From Micrococcales bacterium UBA2037 (lineage in GTDB: Bacteria > Actinomycetota > Actinomycetes > Actinomycetales > Microbacteriaceae): a stretch of DNA of 48,482 nucleotides. The notes under the pieces were generated by a model that saw only the letters and a list, made by a program, of their open reading frames with translations, was not told the origin of the DNA and did no database searches. Position numbers and translations under genes: made by a program. Positions 21,194 to 30,332 of this stretch are shown in pieces. The stretch lies in contig DDBH01000015.1 in the NCBI GenBank assembly GCA_002333405.1, forward strand, positions 1-48,482. Reading direction: 5' to 3'. Each line of letters opens with the position of its first letter. The stretch's first letter is position 1.

Positions 21194-23827
21194 ATGAAGA
21201 CTGCCGAAATCAAGCGGCGGTGGCTTTCCTTCTTCGAGGGAAAAGATCACACGGTTGTACCAAGCGCCCCTCTAATTAGCCAAGACCCAACGCTGATGTT
21301 CGTGGTCGCCGGAATGGTCCCGTTTATTCCTTTTATGACTGGCGTTCTGCCAGCTCCTTACCAGCGAGCAACCTCGGTGCAGAAGTGCGTGAGGACCTTG
21401 GACATCGACGAGGTTGGGAAGACCACCCGCCACGGCACTTTCTTCCAGATGAATGGAAACTTCAGTTTCGGCGACTACTTCAAAAAGGAAGCGATTGCCT
21501 ATGCCTGGGAGCTGTTGACCTCCTCGCTGGAGGACGGCGGCTATGGCATTGACCCAGAAAGACTTTGGGCGACCGTTTACCAGGATGATGATGAGTCGAT
21601 TGAATATTGGCTAACCCAAACCAGCATCCCGAAAGAGCGGATCCAAAAGCGCGGAATGGCCGACAACTATTGGTCAACCGGGCAGCGCGGTCCCGCCGGT
21701 CCTTGTTCAGAAATCTACTATGACCGCGGGCCTGAATACGGTCTGGAAGGTGGGCCAGAGGTTGATGAGGATCGCTACATAGAGATCTGGAACCTGGTCT
21801 TCATGCAGTTTGAGCGCGCAGATGGTGGAACCAAAGACCACTTTGAAATCATCGGGGATCTACCCAAGCAAAACATCGACACTGGAATGGGTCTTGAGCG
21901 AGTAGCTTTCATTCTCCAGGATGTCGAAAACATTTATGAGATCGATCAAATTCGACCACTGATTGACCTAGCCAGTGACCTAAGCGGCAAATCCTACGGA
22001 GCTACAGAGGTAGACGACGTCCGGATGCGTGTGATAGCAGACCACATTAGGTCTTCACTGATGCTTATCTCTGATGGCGTCACTCCTGCGAACGAAGGTC
22101 GTGGTTACGTGCTCAGAAGGCTCTTGCGCCGTTCGGTTCGCGCGCTTCGCCTTCTCGGGGTCACCAAACCTAGCTTCGAGGCACTTTTCACAGCTAGCAA
22201 AGATGCAATGGTCGAGGCCTACCCAGAACTTGAGGAGAACTTTTCAAGAATCTTGCGCATTGCGCTTGCCGAGGAGGCTGGCTTTGCGCGCACCCTTGAG
22301 ACTGGAACCGTCGCGCTTGAACAAGCAATCGCTAAAGCTAACGGCATCCTCCCAGGTGAAGTGGCCTTCCTGCTCCACGACACATATGGCTTTCCAATCG
22401 ACCTGACAGTTGAAATCGCCGAAGAGAACGGGTTGACCGTGAACCGCGATGGCTTCAATCAATTAATGCAAGACCAAAAGGATCGCGCCAAGCAGGACGC
22501 CAAAGACAAAAAGCTCGGCGGTGGATCGCTGCAGGTTTACAGCGAAATGCGATCTGTTGGTGCAACCGAGTTTGTCGGCTACGAGCAGCTCGAAGCAGAG
22601 GCTGAGATCATCGGGCTTGTTAGAGATGGGCAGGTTACTCCTGCGCTAGTAGCAGGTGAAATCGGCGAAGTTTTCCTTAACCGAACCTCTCTCTACGGAG
22701 AATCTGGTGGTCAGGCTGCTGATGCCGGAAAAATTGTCGGAGCTGGTTTCGTACTTGAGGTCCTCGATGTCCAGAAGCCGGTTAAGGGGCTATTTGCTCA
22801 TAAGGTTCGAGTGGTTTCAGGACAAGTGACGGTTGGCGAATCTGCGAACACAATCGTTGATGCCACCTGGCGACTTGGTGCCTGTCAGGCTCACAGTGCA
22901 ACTCACGTAGTCCATGCAGCAATCAGGCAAGTACTTGGACCACAGGCGCTTCAGTCAGGCTCGTTTAATAGGCCCGGGTACATGCGACTGGACTTCTCGT
23001 GGAGTCAAGCACTTAGTGAAGAAACAAAGAGTGAGATTGAAGAAGTTTCCAATCTGGCAATCTCATCAGACTTGGCTGTCAGCGCTCAATTTATGACCGT
23101 TGGTGAAGCCAAGGACTTTGGCGCTATTGCGCTGTTCGGTGAAACTTACGACGAGCAAGTGCGCGTGGTGCAGGTCGGCGGACCATGGTCTAGAGAGCTC
23201 TGTGGTGGAACTCACGTTTCTCGCTCTTCCCAAATTGGTTTGGTTAGCGTCACCACCGAGTCATCGGTTGGTTCCGGATCAAGAAGAATCGAAGCTCTAG
23301 TTGGCCAGCCGGGTCTTCATGCTCTGCATGCTGACCGCGACATTGTGAAGCGGCTATTGGCGGAACTGAAATCTTCTCCAGAAGAGTTGGAGTCAAAAGT
23401 TACTGAGGCACTATCTGACCTGAAGGCAGCTGAAAAGAAGCTACAGGAGCTAAAGGCTGGCCAAGTGCTGTCAAAGGTTCCCGAGCTTGCTAAGCAAGCC
23501 AAAGCTGTTGGTAGCTACAACCTACTGAGCCTCGAGGTTTCAATCGAGTCTTCAGACATGCTGCGTAGCCTTGCCATGGCACTGAGATCAGAACTTGGTG
23601 AAAGCTCCGTTGTGGTTCTGGGCAGTCAAGCTAGCGGTTCGGCGGTAGTGGTTGCCGTGGCAGGCAAGGATGCTGTTGCTGCTGGAGCAAAGGCGGGGCA
23701 GATTGTTTCGGTAGCCTCAAAGATCCTGGGTGGTGGCGGCGGCGGAAAGCCAGACATGGCACAGGGTGGCGGCTCGGACAGCGACAAGCTAACCCAGGCA
23801 CTGAGCGCAGCGGCAGCTTCGATCTAA
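21194..23827 (+). CDS. alaS: Alanine--tRNA ligase
   Basis: Alanyl-tRNA synthetase, class II, 877 residues. In order: catalytic domain (KRRWLSFFEGKDH near the N-terminus, RHGTFFQMNGNFSFGDYFK), tRNA-recognition domain, editing domain with the zinc ligands HSATHVVH and CGGTHVSRS, and a C-terminal DHHA1 domain ending in a glycine-rich GGGGGGKPDMAQGGG motif. It starts two bases after the small upstream gene and its stop overlaps the ruvX start (TAATG). Confidence 0.97.
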   Translation: MKTAEIKRRWLSFFEGKDHTVVPSAPLISQDPTLMFVVAGMVPFIPFMTGVLPAPYQRATSVQKCVRTLDIDEVGKTTRHGTFFQMNGNFSFGDYFKKEAIAYAWELLTSSLEDGGYGIDPERLWATVYQDDDESIEYWLTQTSIPKERIQKRGMADNYWSTGQRGPAGPCSEIYYDRGPEYGLEGGPEVDEDRYIEIWNLVFMQFERADGGTKDHFEIIGDLPKQNIDTGMGLERVAFILQDVENIYEIDQIRPLIDLASDLSGKSYGATEVDDVRMRVIADHIRSSLMLISDGVTPANEGRGYVLRRLLRRSVRALRLLGVTKPSFEALFTASKDAMVEAYPELEENFSRILRIALAEEAGFARTLETGTVALEQAIAKANGILPGEVAFLLHDTYGFPIDLTVEIAEENGLTVNRDGFNQLMQDQKDRAKQDAKDKKLGGGSLQVYSEMRSVGATEFVGYEQLEAEAEIIGLVRDGQVTPALVAGEIGEVFLNRTSLYGESGGQAADAGKIVGAGFVLEVLDVQKPVKGLFAHKVRVVSGQVTVGESANTIVDATWRLGACQAHSATHVVHAAIRQVLGPQALQSGSFNRPGYMRLDFSWSQALSEETKSEIEEVSNLAISSDLAVSAQFMTVGEAKDFGAIALFGETYDEQVRVVQVGGPWSRELCGGTHVSRSSQIGLVSVTTESSVGSGSRRIEALVGQPGLHALHADRDIVKRLLAELKSSPEELESKVTEALSDLKAAEKKLQELKAGQVLSKVPELAKQAKAVGSYNLLSLEVSIESSDMLRSLAMALRSELGESSVVVLGSQASGSAVVVAVAGKDAVAAGAKAGQIVSVASKILGGGGGGKPDMAQGGGSDSDKLTQALSAAAASI

Positions 23828-24264
23828 TGAAGAAGCTGGGCCTTGACATTGGTCTTGCAAGAATTGGTGTCGCTCTGTCTGTTGACACACTCGCAATCCC
23901 GCACTCAACTGTTCCAAACGACGCAGCGGCAATAACTGCGATCAGCTCCTTCTACGAGGAAGCAAACGCAGTCTGTTGCTATGTTGGATTGCCAATCTCG
24001 CTTTCCGGATCGAAGACCGCAAGCACCCAAATGGCGATTGATTTCGCGGGCCAGCTTGAGGCCTGCGGTCTTGAAGTGCGTCTTATTGACGAACGACTCA
24101 CTAGTCGACAAGCAGCCGGAAACCTTCGACAAGCGGGCAAGAATTCAAAGCAGCAAAAGGGAATCATTGACGCCAGTGCTGCAGCTGTAATCTTGGACTT
24201 CGCACTGAGTTCGGAGATCTCAGGTCAGCTTGCAGGCAAAACCTTGGAGGAAGTTCATGATTGA
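23827..24264 (+). CDS. ruvX: Putative pre-16S rRNA nuclease / Holliday junction resolvase-like RuvX (YqgF)
   Basis: A 145-residue RNase H-fold nuclease of the YqgF family, needed for 16S rRNA 5'-end processing in E. coli and also proposed to act on DNA junctions. Conserved acidic sites are visible: Asp7 in LGLDIGLARIG, the YVGLPISLSGS motif, Glu in IDERLTS and Asp in KGIIDASAAAVIL. It overlaps alaS by one base and mltG by eight; the alaS-ruvX-mltG-aroE order is typical of actinobacteria. Confidence 0.93.
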   Translation: MKKLGLDIGLARIGVALSVDTLAIPHSTVPNDAAAITAISSFYEEANAVCCYVGLPISLSGSKTASTQMAIDFAGQLEACGLEVRLIDERLTSRQAAGNLRQAGKNSKQQKGIIDASAAAVILDFALSSEISGQLAGKTLEEVHD

Positions 24265-25333
24265 AGACCTTGAAGCGATTCCAGTAAAGAAGCGCTCCTA
24301 TAAGTCATGGCTTGCCGGACTGATTTCGATAGCGGTGGTGGTCGGGCTGGTTGCGGGCGGTCTGTCGCTTGCAGGTTCGAGCGTTCAGGATTTCCTAAGC
24401 AGGTTTCAAGTTGAGGACTATCAGGGAGAGCCTGGCCCCTCGACGATTTTGGTTATCGAGGCTGGAGACAACGGCGAAGATGTGGCAAGAAAAATGGTTG
24501 AGGCCGACATCATCAGGAGCTTTGATGCGATCTACCGTGACATGCTGAACGTTGATCTGGTTATTTTTCCGGGAAGCTACGAATTCCCGACCAAGCTTTC
24601 TGGCAGCGCGGCACTAACACTGTTGATGACCCGTGAGAACAGGGTTCTGGTGACAACCACTATTCCGGAGGGATTGACTGTTGCCCAGACAATTCCAAGG
24701 CTGGCCGAGGACCTAGACGTCTCAATCGCCTCCATCGAAGCGGCAATAGAAACACAACTGGAAAGACTTCCTGACAATGCTCCTAGCATCGAAGGTTATC
24801 TGTTCCCGGCGACCTACTCGTTTGACCCGGGAGTCACTGCAGATCAAGTGATCACCGCAATGGTCGATCGAATGGAACAAGAGCTGGCAGGTTTCGAGAT
24901 TTCACTGAAAGACTCCCTTGAGATTGTGACCCTTGCTTCGATTATTCAATCCGAGGGGCGCCTCACTGATGACTTCTACAAAATCTCTCGAGTGTTCCTG
25001 AATCGTCTGGATGTCGGAATGCCACTGCAATCTGACCAGACCGTCAAATACCGATATGAAGGCAACCTGGACTCTTTCCAGGAAGGCCTTAGGGACACCG
25101 CGAATCCGTTCAACACTTTTTCGAATCCAGGTCTGCCAATTGGCCCGATCACTAATCCGGGTGCACTAACGATTGAGGCCGCTCTAAGACCCGCCTCGGG
25201 TAAGTGGCTGTATTTCGTGGCAATCAACCTGAACACCGGGGAGACGATCTTCTCTGAGACTCTTGCCGAACATGAAAAGGCTGCCGACATTTATCGACAA
25301 TGGTGCAGGGACAATCCAAATGATGTCTGCTGA
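24257..25333 (+). CDS. mltG: Endolytic peptidoglycan transglycosylase MltG
   Basis: MltG cuts nascent glycan strands and may set their length. The 358-residue protein has one N-terminal membrane helix (about residues 20-42), a LysM-like region, and the YceG catalytic domain with LASIIQSEGR (the conserved catalytic glutamate is the E of SEG), FLNRLDVGMPLQSD and the GLPIGPITNPG block. I use the ATG at 24257 because GGAGG lies six bases upstream; it overlaps the end of ruvX by eight bases. It acts on the outer face of the membrane. Confidence 0.94.
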   Translation: MIEDLEAIPVKKRSYKSWLAGLISIAVVVGLVAGGLSLAGSSVQDFLSRFQVEDYQGEPGPSTILVIEAGDNGEDVARKMVEADIIRSFDAIYRDMLNVDLVIFPGSYEFPTKLSGSAALTLLMTRENRVLVTTTIPEGLTVAQTIPRLAEDLDVSIASIEAAIETQLERLPDNAPSIEGYLFPATYSFDPGVTADQVITAMVDRMEQELAGFEISLKDSLEIVTLASIIQSEGRLTDDFYKISRVFLNRLDVGMPLQSDQTVKYRYEGNLDSFQEGLRDTANPFNTFSNPGLPIGPITNPGALTIEAALRPASGKWLYFVAINLNTGETIFSETLAEHEKAADIYRQWCRDNPNDVC

Positions 25334-26087
25334 TAAGTATGCGGTGCTGGGGTCGCCGATAGCGCACAGCAAGTCACCGGTGATTCATCGTGTGATTCTC
25401 GATCACCTTGGGCTTGATAATGAATACCTTAAATTCGAAGTAACAGATCTCGAAAGCTTCTTAGAGTCCCACAGTGAATTTCTAGGGCTCAGCTTGACCA
25501 TGCCACTGAAGGTTCAGGCGCTAATTGTCGCCGGCAAGGTTTCTGATTTGGCCCTTGAGGCATCTGCCGCTAATACCCTGTATTTGTCCGATGGTGTTTG
25601 GTGTGCAGACAACACCGACATCTTTGGACTCCAGCAGGCAGCTGCGCACCTGCAACCAAAATCAGTGGGTGTGCTCGGTAGCGGAGCAACTGCTAGAAGT
25701 GCCGTAATGGCATTCAGGAACTCTCCGCTAAAGCTTTGGGGGAGGCGAAGTGAGGCTGCTGTGCCCTTGGCAGAGCACTTCGATGCGGAGCTGGCGAGCC
25801 TTCAGGAAGTGCTCTCCTGTGATCTGGTGATAAGCACACTACCGACCGGTGCACTAAGTGAGATTCTGGTTGGGCAGCCAAGCTTTTCAGGCACTTTGTT
25901 GGATGTTGCCTACAGCAACAAGCTTGGCACTGAGCACTTCGCGGAATCAATCTCAGGCCTCGACATGCTGATCTGGCAGGCGGTTGGCCAGCAACGAATT
26001 TTCAATGGTGAGGGACCAGAAACCCCTCTTGAAGACGAAGCAAAATTGGTAGAAACCATCAGGGCGACCCTGGGCATGACAAAATAG
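25320..26087 (+). CDS. aroE: Shikimate dehydrogenase
   Basis: AroE reduces 3-dehydroshikimate to shikimate with NADPH, the fourth step to chorismate. Shikimate-binding residues are in the SKSP motif near the N-terminus, the catalytic lysine is in LTMPLK, and the catalytic aspartate in CADNTDIFG; the nucleotide-binding loop is GSGATARSA. The protein is 255 residues, slightly short. The ATG at 25320 overlaps the mltG end by 14 bases, with AGGG nine bases before it; the next codon is also ATG. aroC follows five bases later. Confidence 0.93.
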   Translation: MMSADKYAVLGSPIAHSKSPVIHRVILDHLGLDNEYLKFEVTDLESFLESHSEFLGLSLTMPLKVQALIVAGKVSDLALEASAANTLYLSDGVWCADNTDIFGLQQAAAHLQPKSVGVLGSGATARSAVMAFRNSPLKLWGRRSEAAVPLAEHFDAELASLQEVLSCDLVISTLPTGALSEILVGQPSFSGTLLDVAYSNKLGTEHFAESISGLDMLIWQAVGQQRIFNGEGPETPLEDEAKLVETIRATLGMTK

Positions 26088-26091
26088 ACCC

Positions 26092-27288
26092 ATGTTGCGT
26101 TGGATTACTGCCGGAGAGTCACACGGCCCAGAACTAATAGGTGTCATCGAGGGTCTGCCAGCAGGCGTTGAAATCCTGGAGGCTGATCTGCAATCGGCTC
26201 TTGCTCGTCGCCGTTTGGGTTATGGCCGTGGCGCTCGCATGAAATTCGAGCAAGACCTAATTAGTATTTCGGCGGGAGTGCGCTTTGGCCTGAGCCAGGG
26301 TGGCCCCGTGGCGATTCGCATCGCTAACACCGAGTGGCCAAAATGGGAGACCGTTATGAGCGCTGCTCCGGTAGCTGAAGATCAGCTGACTGGAGCAAGA
26401 GCTGCGCCACTGACAAAACCGCGCCCCGGTCACGCTGACTTTACCGGCATGCAAAAGTATGGATTTGATGAGGCTCGCCCGGTCCTTGAGCGCGCTAGCG
26501 CCCGTGAAACTGCCACCCGGGTTGCACTAGGGGCGGTGGCGCAGAAATTTCTCGAAGAGCTTGGTATCAGACTGGTCACTCACACAGTTGCCATCGGCCC
26601 TGCATTGAACAGCTCCACCGAGCTTCCTGGACCAAAGGACGTTGCAGCACTGGATGAAAATCCAGTTCGCTGCTTCGACAAACAAGCCAGCGAGGCAATG
26701 GTTGCTGAGATTGATGATTGTCATTCAACCGGCGACACCATCGGTGGCGTCTGTGAGACGTTGGTCTATGGTTGCCCCCCAGGGCTGGGAAGCTATGTTC
26801 ACGCCGACCGTCGACTAGATTCGCAGCTGGCTGCCGCCGTGATGGGTATCCAGGCAATGAAGTCGGTGGAGATTGGTGACGGGCTAGAAACAACCCGTCG
26901 TCGCGGTAGCGTCGCGCACGACGAGATCGTGAACTCAGAGGCTGGAGTAAAGAGGCTTACGGACCGAGCAGGTGGCATCGAAGGCGGAATGACCAACGGC
27001 GAGACAGTTCGAGTCAGAGCTGGCATGAAGCCGATCAGCACCGTGCCGAAAGCGCTCCAGACCATCGACACTGGCTCTGGTGAGGCAACAACAGCTCACC
27101 ATCAACGAAGTGACGTTTGCGCAGTGCCGGCATCCGGAATCGTTGTCGAAGCGATGGTTGCCCTTGTGATTGCGAACTCAGTTTTGGAAAAGTTTGGTGG
27201 CGACTCAGTTCAAGAGACCAAGCGAAACATGGATTCCTACCTTGAGAGTATTCCGGAGACGCTCAAGTCGCGAATCGTAAGAGACTAA
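26092..27288 (+). CDS. aroC: Chorismate synthase
   Basis: AroC converts 5-enolpyruvylshikimate 3-phosphate to chorismate using reduced FMN. Family signatures are intact: GESHGPELIGVIEG at the N-terminus, GRGARMKFEQD, RPGHADFTGMQKYGFDEARPVLERASARE in pieces between residues 120 and 145, and GGIEGGMTNG. At 398 residues it is full length. It overlaps aroK by one base (TAATG), in the conserved aroC-K-B-Q order of actinobacteria. Confidence 0.97.
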   Translation: MLRWITAGESHGPELIGVIEGLPAGVEILEADLQSALARRRLGYGRGARMKFEQDLISISAGVRFGLSQGGPVAIRIANTEWPKWETVMSAAPVAEDQLTGARAAPLTKPRPGHADFTGMQKYGFDEARPVLERASARETATRVALGAVAQKFLEELGIRLVTHTVAIGPALNSSTELPGPKDVAALDENPVRCFDKQASEAMVAEIDDCHSTGDTIGGVCETLVYGCPPGLGSYVHADRRLDSQLAAAVMGIQAMKSVEIGDGLETTRRRGSVAHDEIVNSEAGVKRLTDRAGGIEGGMTNGETVRVRAGMKPISTVPKALQTIDTGSGEATTAHHQRSDVCAVPASGIVVEAMVALVIANSVLEKFGGDSVQETKRNMDSYLESIPETLKSRIVRD

Positions 27289-27785
27289 TGTCCAAGTCCA
27301 TTGTTCTTATCGGTCCAATGGGTGCAGGAAAGACGACTCTTGGCAAGCGTCTAGCCAAGACCCTCAAGCTGGCTTTCACTGACACAGACAAGCTGATTAG
27401 CCGCAAACACGGCTCGATTCCAGACATATTCACCGATAAGGGCGAAGCTCATTTCAGGCAGTTGGAATCAGCTGCCTTGGAGCAAGCGCTTGAAACCGGC
27501 GGCGTGATAGCCACGGGCGGCGGAATTGTGCTCTCCGAAGCCAATAGGGCATTACTAAAGGGCCAGCGGGTGATTTTCCTGGACACCACCATGGAGTATG
27601 TGCTGAAGTCACTGAACACCGAGAAGCGACCGCTACTAAAACAGGATCCGGCAAACTGGCAGGTCATTTACGACCAGAGGCTGCCGCTCTATAGGGAGTG
27701 CGCCAGCGCAACGGTTCGGACCGATAACCGTCCGGTTGATACCATTCTCCAAGAGCTTGAACGAGAGGCGGACAAGAATGTCTAA
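27288..27785 (+). CDS. aroK: Shikimate kinase
   Basis: AroK phosphorylates shikimate. P-loop GPMGAGKTT at residues 9-17; substrate-binding Asp in FTDTDKLI; the arginine in FRQLE; the Walker B-like GGVIATGGGIVL; and the lid arginine in NTEKRPLLK. 165 residues. The end overlaps the aroB start by eight bases. Confidence 0.96.
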   Translation: MSKSIVLIGPMGAGKTTLGKRLAKTLKLAFTDTDKLISRKHGSIPDIFTDKGEAHFRQLESAALEQALETGGVIATGGGIVLSEANRALLKGQRVIFLDTTMEYVLKSLNTEKRPLLKQDPANWQVIYDQRLPLYRECASATVRTDNRPVDTILQELEREADKNV

Positions 27786-28812
27786 GGTGCTGATTGGGCG
27801 CGCTCTACTAAATGAGATTCCCGAGACCCTGCACGGTTCGAAGAAAGTTCTTATCGTCTATCCGCAGCCGCTAGCTGCAACGGCTGACGTCCTGGCCGAG
27901 AATTTGAAGTCGGCTGGAATCCAAACGTATATGGCCGAAGTTCCTGCCGCTGAAGATGCCAAACGGGTTGAGGTCGCAGCCTTTTGCTGGCAGATCATGG
28001 GCCAAGGGGAGTTCAACAGAAACGATGCGGTGATTGGACTTGGCGGTGGATCAACCACAGACCTGGCTGGCTTCGTAGCAGCAACCTGGCTCCGCGGTAT
28101 TCGATCAGTTCTGATCCCAACCACGATGCTGGGGATGGTTGACGCGGCCATTGGTGGCAAGACTGGAATCAACACCTCCGAGGGTAAGAATTTGGTCGGG
28201 GCATTTCACTTGCCTGACAGCGTCGTGATTGACCTTGACACGCTTAGTTCGCTGCCAAGAAACGAGCTGTTGGCCGGCATGGCAGAGGTCGTCAAGTATG
28301 GCTTCATAGCTGCTCCAGAAATTCTTGAGATTATTGAATCTGACCAATCCGCCACCGACCCAACATCCGAGGCGTTCGAACGGCTGATCAGAGAGTCGGT
28401 GCGAATAAAGACTGACGTCACCTCGAGAGATTTCAAGGAATCCGGTGACCGCGAATTTCTCAACTACGGACACACCCTTGGTCATGCTATCGAGCACGCC
28501 GAGCGATATAAGTGGCGCCATGGAGCTGCCATATCGATAGGTATGGCGTTCGCAGCGGAGCTTTCGATGCTCTCCGGGAAACTATCCGAAGCCGAAGTTT
28601 CTAGACATCGGAGTATTTTTGAAAGTCTTGGGCTGCCCATCACATATCGCGCTGACCGTTGGCCGCAGCTGTTGGACACCATGCAACGCGACAAAAAAGC
28701 CAGAGGCGGTGCACTCAGGTTTGTAGTTTTGGACAGAATTGGCAAGCCTTCGATTCTGAGCGCTCCCACGCCAGAGCTGCTATTTACAGCATTTCAGTCG
28801 ATAGTGGAATAG
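27778..28812 (+). CDS. aroB: 3-Dehydroquinate synthase
   Basis: AroB closes DAHP to 3-dehydroquinate using NAD and a divalent metal. The NAD-binding loop GLGGGSTTDLAGFVAATW, the substrate loop PTTMLGMVDAAIGGKTGIN, the KNLVGAFHLP stretch and the metal ligand region FLNYGHTLGHAIEH are all present. The ATG at 27778 has GAGAGG upstream and gives 344 residues; an upstream in-frame ATG lies deep in aroK and is not used. Confidence 0.96.
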   Translation: MSKVLIGRALLNEIPETLHGSKKVLIVYPQPLAATADVLAENLKSAGIQTYMAEVPAAEDAKRVEVAAFCWQIMGQGEFNRNDAVIGLGGGSTTDLAGFVAATWLRGIRSVLIPTTMLGMVDAAIGGKTGINTSEGKNLVGAFHLPDSVVIDLDTLSSLPRNELLAGMAEVVKYGFIAAPEILEIIESDQSATDPTSEAFERLIRESVRIKTDVTSRDFKESGDREFLNYGHTLGHAIEHAERYKWRHGAAISIGMAFAAELSMLSGKLSEAEVSRHRSIFESLGLPITYRADRWPQLLDTMQRDKKARGGALRFVVLDRIGKPSILSAPTPELLFTAFQSIVE

Positions 28813-28821
28813 CGTGTAGTT

Positions 28822-29259
28822 ATGCCTGAAATCTATGTACTAAATGGACCGAACCTGAACCTGCTGGGATCAAGAGAGCCGGAGGTCTATGGAACCATGA
28901 CCCTGAGTGATTTGACACAGCGACTTGAGCACTGGGCCGAACAGAACAACACCAAAATCTCGGTTCATCAAACCAACAGCGAGGATGAGCTAATCGGCTC
29001 AATTCACAGCGCGATTTCCGAGAAGGCCGCCATTGTTCTGAACCCCGCTGCTTTCACGCATTACAGCTACGCACTCAGGGATGCCTGTGCCGCTCACACT
29101 GGCTCTGGATTGAAGCTAATTGAGGTCCACATCACTAACCCCCACTCCAGGGAAGAGTTTCGCCACAACAGCGTAATTTCGGGGGTCGCCACCGGTGTGA
29201 TTGCCGGTTTTGGCATGGATAGTTACCTACTGGCCCTTGAACAGCTGACACGCGACTAG
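28822..29259 (+). CDS. aroQ: Type II 3-dehydroquinate dehydratase
   Basis: AroQ dehydrates 3-dehydroquinate to 3-dehydroshikimate by the type II mechanism. The start VLNGPNLNLLGSREPEVYG includes the catalytic tyrosine (EVYG) on its mobile loop; the catalytic histidine and acid are in the AAFTHYSYALRDA and HITNPHSREEFRHNS blocks. The 145-residue length is exactly that of the family. It completes the aroE-C-K-B-Q cluster. Confidence 0.96.
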   Translation: MPEIYVLNGPNLNLLGSREPEVYGTMTLSDLTQRLEHWAEQNNTKISVHQTNSEDELIGSIHSAISEKAAIVLNPAAFTHYSYALRDACAAHTGSGLKLIEVHITNPHSREEFRHNSVISGVATGVIAGFGMDSYLLALEQLTRD

Positions 29260-29285
29260 AATTTGCAAGTCCCTAAAGGAGAAAA

Positions 29286-29849
29286 ATGGCAAGCTCAAAC
29301 GACCTAAAAAACGGAATGGTTCTTCAGATAGAAGGCCAGCTTTGGAGCGTAATTGAGTTCCAGCACGTCAAGCCCGGTAAGGGACCCGCATTCGTACGAA
29401 CCAAGCTGCGCAATGTGCTTAGCGGCAAGGTTGTCGACAAGACCTTTAACGCCGGCGTGAAGATCGAAACCGCCAACGTGGACCGACGCGACATGCAGTA
29501 TCTGTACAACGATGGCTCTGGGTTTGTGTTTATGGACACAACTAACTACGACCAGCTAATAGTTCCCAGCGAAGTGGTTGGCGATGTAGCGAACTTCATG
29601 CTGGAGAACCAGAACGCAACAGTCGCGCTACATGAGGGTGCTGCCCTGTATGTTGAGCTACCGCCATCAGTCACTCTCGAGATCACCTACACGGAGCCAG
29701 GCCTGCAGGGTGATCGCTCCACCGGTGGCTCCAAGCCTGCAACCCTTGAAACCGGATACCAGATTCAAGTTCCGCTGTTTATTGAGAACAACACCAAGGT
29801 CAAAGTTGACACGAGAACAGGTGACTACCTGGGACGTGTGAGCGAATAG
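29286..29849 (+). CDS. efp: Elongation factor P
   Basis: EF-P relieves ribosome stalling at polyproline. All three beta-barrel domains are present in 187 residues. The loop that enters the peptidyl-transferase centre is HVKPGKGPAF, with lysine at position 32. The C-terminal domain keeps the GDYLGRV signature. AAGGAG lies upstream of the ATG. In M. tuberculosis pepQ lies between aroD and efp; here only 26 bases remain. Confidence 0.96.
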   Translation: MASSNDLKNGMVLQIEGQLWSVIEFQHVKPGKGPAFVRTKLRNVLSGKVVDKTFNAGVKIETANVDRRDMQYLYNDGSGFVFMDTTNYDQLIVPSEVVGDVANFMLENQNATVALHEGAALYVELPPSVTLEITYTEPGLQGDRSTGGSKPATLETGYQIQVPLFIENNTKVKVDTRTGDYLGRVSE

Positions 29850-30269
29850 TTGAGCAGCAGGAGCAAATCTAGAAAGCGCGCACTTGACGCGCTGTATGCC
29901 TCGGAGATTCGAGGGGGAGAACCATTAGCACTGCTGCAGGAAACCGCAGGCAGCGTGTCAGACCGCCAGAATCAAGAGGCGATATTTGACTATGCCGAAT
30001 CCATGATTACAGGCTTCGACGCCAACAAGTTGCTGATCGACAACGAACTAAGACAGCTGGCTGACGGCTGGGCTTTGGAGCGAATGCCGAGCATCGACAG
30101 GGCTATTCTCCGTCTTGGAGCGTGGGAGATTCTTTACAACCCTGATGTCCCAAATGAGGTCGCCATCGCCGAGGCTGTTGCGCTAGCCAGTGAATACTCA
30201 ACCGATGACTCACCAAAATTCGTAAATGGAGTGCTCGCGAAGCTGGCAAGAGGCAGCCAAGCTCTTTAG
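29850..30269 (+). CDS. nusB: Transcription antitermination protein NusB
   Basis: NusB, with S10 (NusE), binds the boxA RNA in rRNA operon antitermination. The all-helical 139-residue protein opens with SRKRALDALYASEIRG, and has the C-terminal signatures MPSIDRAILRLGAWEI, VPNEVAIAEAVALASEYSTDD and FVNGVLAKL. The TTG start follows the efp stop directly, so coupling to efp is likely. Confidence 0.95.
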   Translation: MSSRSKSRKRALDALYASEIRGGEPLALLQETAGSVSDRQNQEAIFDYAESMITGFDANKLLIDNELRQLADGWALERMPSIDRAILRLGAWEILYNPDVPNEVAIAEAVALASEYSTDDSPKFVNGVLAKLARGSQAL

Positions 30270-30275
30270 TGCTGT

Positions 30276-30281
30276 TATGAT
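30276..30281 (+). promoter_or_regulatory. Possible -10 element of the pyr operon promoter
   Basis: TATGAT lies seven bases after the nusB stop and 51 bases before the pyrR start. A transcript starting near 30288 would carry the PyrR-site hairpin in its leader. The -35 region is weak. Confidence 0.35.
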
Positions 30282-30301
30282 TTAGGCAAATGTCCTTTAA
30301 A

Positions 30302-30319
30302 TTCGTCCTGCGAGGCGAA
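30302..30319 (+). promoter_or_regulatory. PyrR-binding hairpin in the pyrR leader
   Basis: TTCG and CGAA, then CCT and AGG, pair around the loop GCG with one bulged T (30306). Bases 30306-30316 read TCCTGCGAGGC, matching the core UCCNGNGAGGY of the PyrR-binding consensus known from Bacillus. The hairpin ends one base before the pyrR ribosome site AAGGAG (30321-30326), so bound PyrR would block ribosome entry, as described for mycobacteria, rather than steer a terminator. No terminator follows it, consistent with translational control. Confidence 0.65.
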
Positions 30320-30332
30320 GAAGGAGAAACAA

